Counted from the first letter of the stretch, positions 1-8,449 are shown. The stretch: DNA of 14,324 bases from Prevotellaceae bacterium UBA7017 (GCA_002449535.1 DJWZ01000038.1:1-14324); one strand, 5' to 3'. A program made the numbers and translations. The notes: generated by a model not told the origin, from the sequence alone.

Positions 1-646
1 CGTAGCCGGTATAGTTCATGGGGCTTTTGTCGTTGTTCAACATCGATACCCAGAACTCCGGATTCACATCGTCATTGATATCCTTCTCTACCATTATCTG
101 TAGTGTGTAATAGTCGGAGCAGTATTTGTATTGTTCAAAATTTGGTGTCTTGTCAGCAGTGCCGTTTTCGTATGAGAAGCGCAGCAGTCTGTATAGTCCG
201 CGTGGGTTTTCCTTCTTTCCTGCTATCTGCTGGCAGATGGCGTCGCAGATGTCCTGGTCGAGGTCAGCCTTCTTCATTCCTTTATTGGGACTGAATGTTA
301 TCGGCAGTGTGTATCTCATCCTGACCGCTGTGCCCTTGCGTGTGGCTGGCGACCACTTCGGCATCATCTTCACTACGCGTATAGCCTCCTTGGTAAGCCT
401 TGCGTCCGGTGACTCTAAGGGTTTTATGTCGCTTATGGAGCCGTTTTCCCTTACGACGAAGCTCAGCATGACGCGACCCTCGATGCCTGCCGCCTCGCAG
501 TCTTTAGGATAGTTGAGGTTGGCGTTCAGGAATGTCATCAGGGCACTTATGCCTCCAGGAAATTCTGCCTTCTTTATCTGGGCGTCTTGTGCGAATGTTG
601 CGGTCATGACAAGGCTCATGACCCATGTTAGCAATAGTCTTTTCAT
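1..646 (-). CDS. Secreted protein with TonB C-terminal-like domain (partial, runs off left edge)
   Basis: The frame reads without a stop from an ATG at 646 to the window edge, giving 215 complete codons, so the C-terminus is missing. Residues 1-19 form a signal peptide ending in TFAQ. Residues about 28-118 resemble the TonB C-terminal domain: 'NYPKDCEAAGIEGRVMLSFV', then a 'VRENGSISD' turn, then 'MMPKWSPATRKGTAVRMRYT' and 'LPITFSP'. In true TonB this domain contacts outer-membrane receptors. Here there is no N-terminal membrane anchor or proline-rich linker, so the protein probably does not transduce energy itself and more likely acts as a periplasmic binding module. Residues 125-215 are a second region I do not recognise. 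The ATG overlaps the stop of the upstream gene as ATGA (643-646), so it is co-translated with the sigma factor unit. The domain call is fairly firm; the role is inferred. Confidence 0.8.
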   Translation of the reverse strand, partial: MKRLLLTWVMSLVMTATFAQDAQIKKAEFPGGISALMTFLNANLNYPKDCEAAGIEGRVMLSFVVRENGSISDIKPLESPDARLTKEAIRVVKMMPKWSPATRKGTAVRMRYTLPITFSPNKGMKKADLDQDICDAICQQIAGKKENPRGLYRLLRFSYENGTADKTPNFEQYKYCSDYYTLQIMVEKDINDDVNPEFWVSMLNNDKSPMNYTGY

Positions 647-1176
647 CGTATCATTTCTTCATAGTCGGGGAGGGCGTTTTTGTCGTTCTCACCGTGTGGC
701 ACCACCGTCTTTGCGCTGCTCCGGGTCATGTTTGAGTCTGAGGGAGCCGGTGAGAACCTCATCTCGGGCAATGCAACGGTAAATATGTCGTCGTCAGACG
801 GGGCGGCAGGGGCTGGCTGCCCTGCTTTGTGCTTCCTCGTCGTCTCTGCCGTGTGCCTGTCCATGACGTCGTCTGCTTCTGTCTTATGTGTTACCGGCGT
901 GTCCTTTGCGGAGATGTATTTGTCTTTCGGAATTGTGGTGTCTGTATTTGCTATTTCTTGCCTGCTAATCTTGTTGCCTGCAAAAAACATAGCCGTAATA
1001 GTCAGGAATCCTATGACAGAAGCAGCAAAACCATACCAATAAACAGTCTTCTTTCTCTTTGCGGGTGCCTCTCTGTTTGCCATCATGCGGTCATACTCCG
1101 CAGCGCCCGGCTCAAGGCTTGTCATCATCTCTTGATAGAGAGCGTCGTCGTTGTATTGTATCTTCATCATCGTCAT
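643..1176 (-). CDS. One-pass membrane protein, putative anti-sigma factor
   Basis: This 177-residue protein has a charged N-terminal part (1-45), a basic patch KRKK (40-43), one hydrophobic segment at about 46-67 (YWYGFAASVIGFLTITAMFF), and a polar, Pro/Ser/Asp-rich C-terminal part. The basic residues before the membrane segment predict a cytoplasmic N-terminus and a periplasmic C-terminus. That layout fits an anti-sigma factor that holds the sigma factor inside and senses a signal outside, but I see no recognisable anti-sigma motif such as a ZAS zinc site. The ATG overlaps the sigma gene's TGA as ATGA (1173-1176), and its own stop overlaps the next gene the same way. Starts at residues 3 or 4 are also possible (MTMMKIQ). 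The anti-sigma role rests on gene position and topology only. Confidence 0.7.
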   Translation of the reverse strand: MTMMKIQYNDDALYQEMMTSLEPGAAEYDRMMANREAPAKRKKTVYWYGFAASVIGFLTITAMFFAGNKISRQEIANTDTTIPKDKYISAKDTPVTHKTEADDVMDRHTAETTRKHKAGQPAPAAPSDDDIFTVALPEMRFSPAPSDSNMTRSSAKTVVPHGENDKNALPDYEEMIR

Positions 1177-1667
1177 TTCAGTATCTTTTGTAATTCTTTA
1201 GTTAGTTTTCTTTTTGCCATTGAGATGATGCTCTTCACCGAAGGCTTCGGGATGCCTGTCTCGTTGGCTATCTCCTCTGCCGTGTGTCCCTCAATGTGGC
1301 GTTTCCGTAGCAGGCTACGTTCTCGGGGGCTCAACCTCTCAATTGCTTCGTCTATCTTGTGCTGCACGTCCTCGGCTTCTATGTATGCATCCGCTGTTAT
1401 GTTGTCTTCTATTCCCTCGTCTAAGGCTGCGGTGTTGTTGTCTCTCTTCTTCCTGTATATCTCCACGCAGACGTTCTTTGCCACCCTTGTTGCCAGAGCC
1501 TCCATGTTCCGTTTGGGGTCGAGGCGTTCGCAGTAGTTCCACAGACGCACGAGTCCCTCTTGCGCAACATCATCGGCATCTGTCTGGTTGCCGAAGAAAT
1601 CGCGTCCCACTTTAACCATCAACGGTCTTAGCACCGGAACTATATTTTCAAACTCTGTTGGAGACAT
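1173..1667 (-). CDS. ECF-type RNA polymerase sigma factor (sigma-70 family)
   Basis: This 164-residue protein has the usual ECF length and two-domain layout. Region 2 spans about residues 10-75 and contains the core-binding and -10 recognition stretch DADDVAQEGLVRLWNY (30-45). Region 4 spans about 105-158, with LSPRERSLLRKRHIEG (112-127) and a helix-turn-helix at TAEEIANETGIPKPSVKSII (129-148). No extra regions are present. It directs RNA polymerase to a small regulon, often cell-envelope or surface-polysaccharide genes in Bacteroidales; the targets cannot be read here. The start ATG at 1667 is directly preceded by AGAGG with no spacer, so a classical Shine-Dalgarno is not properly placed. 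It is the first gene of the overlapping three-gene unit. Family assignment is secure. Confidence 0.93.
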   Translation of the reverse strand: MSPTEFENIVPVLRPLMVKVGRDFFGNQTDADDVAQEGLVRLWNYCERLDPKRNMEALATRVAKNVCVEIYRKKRDNNTAALDEGIEDNITADAYIEAEDVQHKIDEAIERLSPRERSLLRKRHIEGHTAEEIANETGIPKPSVKSIISMAKRKLTKELQKILK

Positions 1668-1686
1668 CCTCTATATATAATACGCA

Positions 1687-1735
1687 AAAAGGAGAAAAAA
1701 GTTAAGTATGAAAACTTATTTTTTTTTCTCCTTTT
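1687..1735. repeat. A/T-rich inverted repeat between the EEP gene and the sigma gene
   Basis: The arms 1687-1700 (AAAAGGAGAAAAAA) and 1722-1735 pair perfectly over 14 bases. After a short mismatch, TAAGT (1703-1707) pairs with ACTTA (1714-1718), leaving a 6-base loop. It lies 37 bases beyond the stop of the EEP gene and 20 bases upstream of the sigma start. It could be a weak bidirectional terminator or a structured sigma leader. The low GC content argues against a strong intrinsic terminator. The other bases of 1668-1771 show no clear promoter. Confidence 0.55.
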
Positions 1736-1771
1736 AATTAAAAATATAAAAACTGCCGCGAAAATGGCGTC

Positions 1772-4348
1772 CTACTCGTCAGGGAACTTGCCGTTGAGGA
1801 TGTAATGTATGATATGCATCACATCAGACATGCCTATTTCTCCGTCATCGTTGACATCTGCAGCTTCAGTATTGAATGTTTCTGAAGGTGTTCCAAGTAT
1901 GTAACTCACAATGAGTGTCACGTCCTGCATGTCAATCTTACCATTCTCATTGGCGTCGCCGCGCATCGGGTCATCCGGAAGTGGTATGATATCTCCGACA
2001 TTGATATATTTGAATGTCGCGGCAACGGGACGATGGTCGCCAAGAGGTGTGTTGTTGTCATTGCCGTCGATGTTTCCATAATTATAGTCTTGCTCGATGC
2101 GGAAACTCTGAGGCATCAGCAACATAGTGTTGTCGGCTGTAGGATTGATGTATATAATTTTATCAACGATTTCGTAGTTGGTGAAATTCGTTGGGTCGCT
2201 TTGGTCAGTCAGGTTTTCCATGTCAACAGTGGGGTAAACGCCATTGCGATACAGTTCCACCCAAACGTCGCTAGCTGTCAGGTTCGTGTTCAGCAAGTCC
2301 ATGAAATTGGTTTTGATGTTTTCACGTGTCCATCGGCTGTTAGTGTCACCTATGATGAGTTTCGGACGACTGGCATCAGCCCCATTCACGGCACCAGCCA
2401 ACTGACGCCATTGTGATTCGCGTGACCATGTGGCATTGGTGTCTCCTGCGTCCATGTGGAGGATAAAGACATCAATGATGGGACCTCCATTTATCTGCAC
2501 ATCATAGTGACGGAATCCCTTTTCTACATACTGATTGCCATCGGTCGCCTCGGTGTCCCACCATCTTGTCCAACTTTCGTTGTTGGCAGAGACGTTGTTG
2601 AACTTCCAAATGAGATTGAGGCCATCAGTCTCAACGTGAAGATTTCCCTTTATGAGCTCTCCATAGTCGAGGTCTCCGACATTGAGTGTCTTACGGATGG
2701 TGCCGCACCAATACTGGTCATTCAGCGACTCCATCAGTGAACCATTGTAGTTGAAGTCTTCAGAACAGCCGATGAGGTCGTAACTCTTTGAAGCAAGATA
2801 GCGGCTTATCTTTGTCGTACCTTCAGCTCCAGGACCGTCAGGATTCAGTTCGTACTTCCCGAATACATAGTTTATCTCCTTGGGCAGACCATCGACATTG
2901 AGCGCGGCAACGGTAAATGTACCTTCATGTATCTCACGACATGGCATGATACATAATGTGGCGTTGTCAGTGGTAGCTTGGAAATATGCACGGCCACGTT
3001 GGAGAGTCATCTGCCTCTTGGCTGCAGCAGTGGTAATTTCCTGTAGTGTCTTGTAACCATCGGCACTGTATTGTATGTTGCTAATGTTTCCGGAGAGATG
3101 ATATTCCGTCTTGTATTTTACATCGAAATAGTACCACTGCCCAGGTATCAGTTTCTTAGTCCTGTCATTAGGAAGTGGGATAGAAAGACCATCGAGGAAG
3201 ATGGCTTTGCACTTTAGTTGTACATTGTCGAGTTTAAAGAAAGTCTGCGTCTCACTTTCATGGCCTTCCACCCACCATTGCCCGGTACTACCAGCTGAAA
3301 TGAGCAGTTTGTCGTTTGTGATAGTTATGTTATTTGTGACTTTTATGCCCACTCCTTCACCTGATCCGGCTTTTGTTGTTGTGACGTCGTTTCCTGAGAA
3401 AGTGACATATCTTCCAGGCCAGGTAGCAACGACTCCAGACAATTCGTACATACCGCTTGGTATACCTATTATTGTCTGACTGACTCCCAATGAAGAAGCC
3501 CACCATTGAAAGGCATTCATCAGATAGCTTCCATCTTTATTGGACATACTGTAATTCCCAACCTTGAATTCCTCATTGCCTGGTTCTTTTCCGCTTAAAG
3601 TCCATCCCGTTTCGTCGCCAGTCTCAAATGATGGATTGGTGATAAGGCATGAGAAATCGACGGGTGAAGATGACGTTACACTTTTCCATAATTTGTTGTG
3701 CTTTTCGATGAGTTTCTTCTTCTCAATGCGATACAGGCGGAAATGGCCTGCCTTGTCATCTGTGGTGTTTTTACGATTGAGTGCCAATGGCTCACCGGTC
3801 TTGACCACTTTATTCCACGGACCGAGGTATCCGCAAGCCCAATTCTCAGATGACATGGGATACTTTCCGCTTTCGAATATCCAATAGTTGCTTTGGTACG
3901 TAGGGATGAGATAGCACCATTCAGTGAACGTCGGTTCGGTATATGTGAGTACATACATGAAACCGGCATTGTCGTGTGTTTGGAAGAAGTGGTTGCCATA
4001 TTTCATGTTCTTAAGCCCGATATACTCTTCTTTCTTCTCTACAGTGAAGAAATTGGACAGGTCATACACGGGATTAGAACTGACAGTTTTGTAGCGAAGA
4101 GCTTTTGTATTCTCACTTGCCCAGACAGGCTTTACCTCATATGGACCCACACCTACAATGAGGTCAGTCTTCTCTGCAGAAGTAAGGATGTAGCAATAAT
4201 CATCGCCTCCGATGATATCTTCTGCAGATCTCACCAAAGTAAATCCATTTGATGTTGTGAGGTAGATAGTGTAGTTTATTGCTGTGGCACGTATTATGTT
4301 TGCCATCAGCATGACTATAACTACCATTAACTGAATAAGTCTCATCAT
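1772..4348 (-). CDS. Secreted EEP-family phosphoesterase/nuclease with C-terminal dockerin-like domain
   Basis: This 858-residue protein has a signal peptide at 1-23. Residues about 35-250 are a module shared with the 1294-residue neighbour. Residues 235-380 look like a jelly-roll carbohydrate-binding-type domain (ITNPSFETGDETGW), and 380-475 form a further beta region. The EEP (DNase I/sphingomyelinase-like) domain fills about 477-780. Its expected motifs are present: N484 in LNVDGLP, metal-ligand E530 in GCSED, H631 in LHMDAG, D668/N670 in GDTN, and D771/H772 in GDHRP. Residues 797-852 carry two dockerin-type calcium loops (D798/N800/N802/D809 and D831/N833/D835/D842). The enzyme should cleave phosphoester bonds outside the cytoplasm; DNA, RNA, phospholipids or phosphosugars are all possible substrates. 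The start is 14 bases after the small peptide gene's stop; M2 is an alternative start. It is the last gene of the cluster. Confidence 0.87.
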   Translation of the reverse strand: MMRLIQLMVVIVMLMANIIRATAINYTIYLTTSNGFTLVRSAEDIIGGDDYCYILTSAEKTDLIVGVGPYEVKPVWASENTKALRYKTVSSNPVYDLSNFFTVEKKEEYIGLKNMKYGNHFFQTHDNAGFMYVLTYTEPTFTEWCYLIPTYQSNYWIFESGKYPMSSENWACGYLGPWNKVVKTGEPLALNRKNTTDDKAGHFRLYRIEKKKLIEKHNKLWKSVTSSSPVDFSCLITNPSFETGDETGWTLSGKEPGNEEFKVGNYSMSNKDGSYLMNAFQWWASSLGVSQTIIGIPSGMYELSGVVATWPGRYVTFSGNDVTTTKAGSGEGVGIKVTNNITITNDKLLISAGSTGQWWVEGHESETQTFFKLDNVQLKCKAIFLDGLSIPLPNDRTKKLIPGQWYYFDVKYKTEYHLSGNISNIQYSADGYKTLQEITTAAAKRQMTLQRGRAYFQATTDNATLCIMPCREIHEGTFTVAALNVDGLPKEINYVFGKYELNPDGPGAEGTTKISRYLASKSYDLIGCSEDFNYNGSLMESLNDQYWCGTIRKTLNVGDLDYGELIKGNLHVETDGLNLIWKFNNVSANNESWTRWWDTEATDGNQYVEKGFRHYDVQINGGPIIDVFILHMDAGDTNATWSRESQWRQLAGAVNGADASRPKLIIGDTNSRWTRENIKTNFMDLLNTNLTASDVWVELYRNGVYPTVDMENLTDQSDPTNFTNYEIVDKIIYINPTADNTMLLMPQSFRIEQDYNYGNIDGNDNNTPLGDHRPVAATFKYINVGDIIPLPDDPMRGDANENGKIDMQDVTLIVSYILGTPSETFNTEAADVNDDGEIGMSDVMHIIHYILNGKFPDE

Positions 4349-4362
4349 TTCATCTTTTGGTT

Positions 4363-4551
4363 TTATTCGTCGTGCTCGAAGTCGTTATCATTGCCTATTT
4401 GCATCCGACATTGACGGCTACGGGCTTCTCCAGAGCCGCCATTACCTAAATTTAGGTTTACATTGTTGACAAGATTACTGGCAGTAAGTAATTCTTGCTT
4501 GTTCTCTACTGCAACAAAGATAATTTGGGGTGATTTATAATTTTTTTTCAT
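4363..4551 (-). CDS. Small 62-residue peptide, Bacteroidales 'KKxYxxP' type
   Basis: The peptide begins MKKNYKSPQIIFVAVENKQE and ends in the acidic tail NDNDFEHDE. A frame extension to 4572 exists, but it starts at TTG inside the end of the upstream gene. The ATG at 4551, 13 bases after that gene's TAA, is the better start. Layout: a basic KKNYKSP start, a hydrophobic strand (IIFVAV), LLTAS, then a Gly/Asn-rich region with an SRQCR motif and an acidic C-terminus. From memory, many Bacteroidales genomes hold short unannotated peptides of this plan (a basic KKxYxxP start, a hydrophobic middle, then Gly-rich, Arg-rich and acidic parts). Their function is not established as far as I know. There is no classical signal peptide. 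It is probably co-transcribed between the 1294-residue protein and the EEP enzyme. Confidence 0.7.
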   Translation of the reverse strand: MKKNYKSPQIIFVAVENKQELLTASNLVNNVNLNLGNGGSGEARSRQCRMQIGNDNDFEHDE

Positions 4552-4564
4552 AGCTGCATAAATT

Positions 4565-7500
4565 TTATTCAATAACTACTTTTTTACCATTATATATATA
4601 TACTCCAGATGTAGTCGGCTTGCTATTGAGACGCTGACCGTTTATGGTGTAATAGAATCCATCTCCGGTCATGCCGTTTACTCCCTTTTCGATGTTGATG
4701 CTTGTAATGTCATCGTTGCCAAAACGTAATACGAAACTTCTGACATTGTTTGCTGCAGACTCACTGATTTTGAAGTATGCGCGGAATGCATTAACCTTGA
4801 AGTCATCAACATTTGGCCAGTCCAGTGTGTTGTCAGCAGCAAGGTAAAGGTTTGACTTGTCATCTTTATCAAGAGGCGTTGGAGTATAGATGCCTTGGAA
4901 GGTGACACTACCATCATCAGTGCTGGCTATTCCGTCAGGAGTGTCATTGGATATGGTTACTCCAGTAAAACTCGGATTGGTGATATTGTCACCGCTTTCC
5001 CACTTAATAAGATAAGGTACGCCTGCTCTTATAGATGTCGCATCCTTGAAGTACAGGTGTAATGTGGTGCCCTCAAGTCCCGTGGCGTGACCGTTGTAGG
5101 AACCTTCGGTGTCAAGTTCCATAAGAGTTGCTCCAGCCAAGTCTCCTGTTAGGTCTGTGTCAAATGGCAAGCAAATGGTATTCCATGAGTTGTCCTTGTA
5201 TAGTGTGCGACCATGCAGGGTGATAACACCACGTTTGCCATTGTTGGACTCTATCGTTGTGCTGTTGCCTTCTGCATCAGTTCCCTTGTCGTATAGCGTG
5301 ATGATATTTGGCATATATGTCAGCGTAATGTCATCAGCCACAATCTGGGCAGGAGTGTTGCCGGTGCCTGTCTTTTGGAAACCAAACGTCAGGTCGAAAG
5401 GAGCTGCGGCATCGGTTATCTCAAAGTCGTAGGTCAGTGTCTCGGCACCATTTGTGGCTTCACCGATTGCAGTAGATGTTTCACCAATCTTATATGCAGA
5501 GCGATTTGTCATGTTTGCCATGTTGCTGTTCCATGAGAATGAAAGGCGATACTTGCCCACAGGAAGCATCTTTTGTTTTGTCACTATCATCGTTGTGGCT
5601 GAACTGCCCCAATTCTTACGCATATAGAGTTTATCGGTATTGTCTCCTTGCTTGGTCTGTAGTACTGCCCACGTGTCGGCATTTGCATAAGCGGCTTCCC
5701 AACCAGTTACTTCGTGAATATTGTTGCTGTTTTCTGTGTTTAGCGCAGAACTTTCTGCTGCGCTGAAGTCGAGGTTCGCGCCGAGAAAGGCAGAAACGTC
5801 GAAGTTGCTACTTTGTGTCGCTGCATAGTTGTCGAAGTTTTCGTTCAGGGCGCTGATGGCTGTCTGTTGAGTATCATCAGTGTCCATGTTGCTGTCTGCA
5901 CCATAGTCACTGGCAATGCTGAGCGCTGTAGCTCCATCTACCATTGCCTTGTAACTCTTGAAGAGTCGGAGAGAGGCGTCAGTAGCATCCATCTGGTTTA
6001 CGAGATTATCTTTCAATGTACCATAGTTGGCAGCCTGTGATACGTCATCAAGAGCTGTGCTGACTGCGTTTACCTTGGCGAGCAGATCTGTCCAAGCTGC
6101 TGCACTCATCGTTGAACGACGGTAGTCAGTACCATCTGCCAGATTGTAGTCATTTTCAAAACGCTCTAATGCGGCAATCATTAGTACGCGATTGTCTTTA
6201 ACTGTTTGTATTTGCTGGCGAGCAGTTTGTATGGCATTAGGCAGGGAGGTTAGTGTCACGGTTGTCAGCTCATCGAAGGTGTTAGCGGCATTTGCTGTGC
6301 TAATGGCTGATGAGAGAGCGTTTTGCTGTCCTGTGGTCAGGAGTGAGGCGTCGGTACTTGCCAGTACTCCTTCCGCTTCGGAAACAAGGGCATCGCGGTC
6401 AGCCTTCAGAATGGTGAGATCCGGATCTTTGCTGTATGTAATCGTATAAATCTGTGCTACATGCCAGTTGGAACCGGCTGCTGTCTTCTTAATGCCGAAG
6501 GTCAGTGCACCTGCGTCAGAGAGTTGTACTGACAGGTTTACAGGTACTTGATCTGCTGCCGTTAGAGAGGTACGATGCGCTACCGGAAGAGAGAGACTGT
6601 TATCACCGGCAAAGCCAAATGTGATATTCGGTTGGCCGTCGGCACATTTCTCAACCAACGAGCCACGGTTCGGAGTATAAGATGCCGCTGCATAAAGTGC
6701 TACGGTGTAATAGCCTGCTGGCATATCATTAATGGTCTGATATAGGATGTTGCCTGTGATGCTCTCTCCGCCCGAAGCCTCAGTATAGCTTTCTACGAAA
6801 TCAGCCATAGAAGGATCCGGCTTTGGTGCAGACCATGTAGGAGCTGTTGCTGCAGGATTCAAACCACTTGCGGTCTGCCAGTCAGCAGCTGCCGTTGATG
6901 CAAGGAAAGTCAGGTTAAATGGATTGCCATCTTCTGCTGTAACACTACTGATAAATGTCATCGCAGCAGCACGGATAATTGCAGTCTGTGTGTTGATTGC
7001 AGAGGCTGTGGTGGCCGCTTCAACATCACTGTTTGCTGTCGAGATAGCTCCATCGAAAGAGCTCTTTGCAGTTCCGGAATCAGTATATTTGTAGGTGTTG
7101 TTGTCAGCCAAACCTTGTACGTTGGTTCGCATTGTCTTGTATGCGGCGTAGGCGGCTTGTAAGTCTGCGTCGTTTCTGTATGTGTCGAGTACTGCAGTAA
7201 GGGCAAGGATTGCAGAGGAATATTCTTTTGCAGTTTCATACTCTTTATTGTAATCACTAATGGCATCTGCGATAATCGTTTCACAAGCATCAGGTACAAG
7301 CCCTTCGTTGATGAAGTCATTGCATTCATTCACCAAATCAGAAAGTTGTGTCTCGTATGCTGAGAGGTCAATACCTGTGCAGTAAAGTTTGAAGTTGTCG
7401 AAAACCAGCCATTGGTCTGTGGTCTCACATTTCATTCCTATTTGCAAAGAACCGTTAGAAACTTCAATTTCCTCTGTTGTGACCTTACCGAATGCGCGGT

Positions 7501-8449
7501 CTTGAATCATTGACAACACCGTATTCTGGAAATCATCTCCTGCAGCTGCCGATGATGATACGGATCTTGTCGTAGAGCCGCTGGTAGCATATACTTGACC
7601 TGCTCCCGTGGTGCCGGCTATCTGTAAAGAAACTTTGTAATTACCGTTGGGTATCGTCAGATTCTGATATATCTTAAAGTTTGAACAATGCCAAATTTCG
7701 CAACCACCACCATAGGAGGTATTATTGTTGCCTCCGGAACCTTCTTCTGTCCAACCCGTGCGATTGCCTGCATCGAAGGTTGCATTGGTCACATACCAGG
7801 GTGTAAGGTCAACCGGATTGCTGTCGGATGCGTTGTCGAGCAGATTCTGCTTGAACTGTGCACGGCTAATGGCGTAAATCTGGAAATGTCCTATCTCGTT
7901 GGCAGCAGTCTTGTTAGCGGCACACTCTGCACCATTGGTAAAATTGCCTCCTGTCCACGGACCGATGTAGTTACCAGGGTCATGACCATTCTCAATAGTC
8001 CAAGAGCCATTAGCGTAAGCAAGATTTATCTTCGCCCAACCATTTGGAGATGCAACGTCATTGGTATCCCACTTCCATGGTGCTTCCCATTCTGTTTGGA
8101 ACATGAGGACGCTATATTCAAGATTCCGCATGGCATAGCCGCCTTCCCGAGATTCTAACGTCCAGACTTTTCCGTTGATGTTTGCGGAAACGGGTTCTAC
8201 TGATGTCTGGTAATACACACCGAGTGAATACCATTTTGTATTTTGGTTTACACCCTTAGCGGTGCCGAGCATCAAGTCGCGGGTGGCATCGACGAAAACA
8301 TAATAATTGTTCGCAATGTCAGATGCCGTGGGTAACGTCGTTATTTTTGTCCAGCCGTCCTCTGCAGTCAGTTTGTTTGTGTCTGCCCACACATTACTGG
8401 TAAAAGCGATGAGGGCTGCAATGATTGTATAGAATGATTTACGTTTCAT
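4565..8449 (-). CDS. Large secreted multidomain protein with C-terminal sorting tail
   Basis: This 1294-residue protein has a signal peptide at 1-22 (ending NVWA). Layout: 32-215, a module shared with the EEP neighbour (YIGPW at 161-165, GHFQIY at 187-192); 218-358, a jelly-roll domain (TNATFDAGNRTGW); 360-505, an Ala-rich helical region; 507-673, a second jelly-roll-like domain; 676-880, a second helical region; 885-1047, a third jelly-roll-like domain; 1049-1250, a beta domain with the motif GRTLYKDNSWNTICLPF; 1265-1294, a tail of the form YYTINGQRL...GVYIYNGKKVVIE. That tail resembles the conserved sorting tails of Prevotella-type secreted proteins. I find no catalytic motif, so it is more likely a surface binding or scaffold protein. 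AAAGGA lies about 8 bases before the ATG, supporting this start. It follows the phosphoesterase gene by 37 bases. Confidence 0.85.
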   Translation of the reverse strand: MKRKSFYTIIAALIAFTSNVWADTNKLTAEDGWTKITTLPTASDIANNYYVFVDATRDLMLGTAKGVNQNTKWYSLGVYYQTSVEPVSANINGKVWTLESREGGYAMRNLEYSVLMFQTEWEAPWKWDTNDVASPNGWAKINLAYANGSWTIENGHDPGNYIGPWTGGNFTNGAECAANKTAANEIGHFQIYAISRAQFKQNLLDNASDSNPVDLTPWYVTNATFDAGNRTGWTEEGSGGNNNTSYGGGCEIWHCSNFKIYQNLTIPNGNYKVSLQIAGTTGAGQVYATSGSTTRSVSSSAAAGDDFQNTVLSMIQDRAFGKVTTEEIEVSNGSLQIGMKCETTDQWLVFDNFKLYCTGIDLSAYETQLSDLVNECNDFINEGLVPDACETIIADAISDYNKEYETAKEYSSAILALTAVLDTYRNDADLQAAYAAYKTMRTNVQGLADNNTYKYTDSGTAKSSFDGAISTANSDVEAATTASAINTQTAIIRAAAMTFISSVTAEDGNPFNLTFLASTAAADWQTASGLNPAATAPTWSAPKPDPSMADFVESYTEASGGESITGNILYQTINDMPAGYYTVALYAAASYTPNRGSLVEKCADGQPNITFGFAGDNSLSLPVAHRTSLTAADQVPVNLSVQLSDAGALTFGIKKTAAGSNWHVAQIYTITYSKDPDLTILKADRDALVSEAEGVLASTDASLLTTGQQNALSSAISTANAANTFDELTTVTLTSLPNAIQTARQQIQTVKDNRVLMIAALERFENDYNLADGTDYRRSTMSAAAWTDLLAKVNAVSTALDDVSQAANYGTLKDNLVNQMDATDASLRLFKSYKAMVDGATALSIASDYGADSNMDTDDTQQTAISALNENFDNYAATQSSNFDVSAFLGANLDFSAAESSALNTENSNNIHEVTGWEAAYANADTWAVLQTKQGDNTDKLYMRKNWGSSATTMIVTKQKMLPVGKYRLSFSWNSNMANMTNRSAYKIGETSTAIGEATNGAETLTYDFEITDAAAPFDLTFGFQKTGTGNTPAQIVADDITLTYMPNIITLYDKGTDAEGNSTTIESNNGKRGVITLHGRTLYKDNSWNTICLPFDTDLTGDLAGATLMELDTEGSYNGHATGLEGTTLHLYFKDATSIRAGVPYLIKWESGDNITNPSFTGVTISNDTPDGIASTDDGSVTFQGIYTPTPLDKDDKSNLYLAADNTLDWPNVDDFKVNAFRAYFKISESAANNVRSFVLRFGNDDITSINIEKGVNGMTGDGFYYTINGQRLNSKPTTSGVYIYNGKKVVIE

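Noticed and set aside
829..1536. Plus-strand 235-residue frame across the sigma and membrane protein genes
   Set aside because: It spans two well-supported minus-strand genes joined by an ATGA overlap; its sequence is Cys/Ser-rich and has no domain character.
1711..1718. TAAGTTTT on the minus strand as a -7 promoter box for the sigma gene
   Set aside because: It matches seven of eight positions but lacks an upstream TTTG and lies inside the A/T inverted repeat; chance matches are expected in such DNA.
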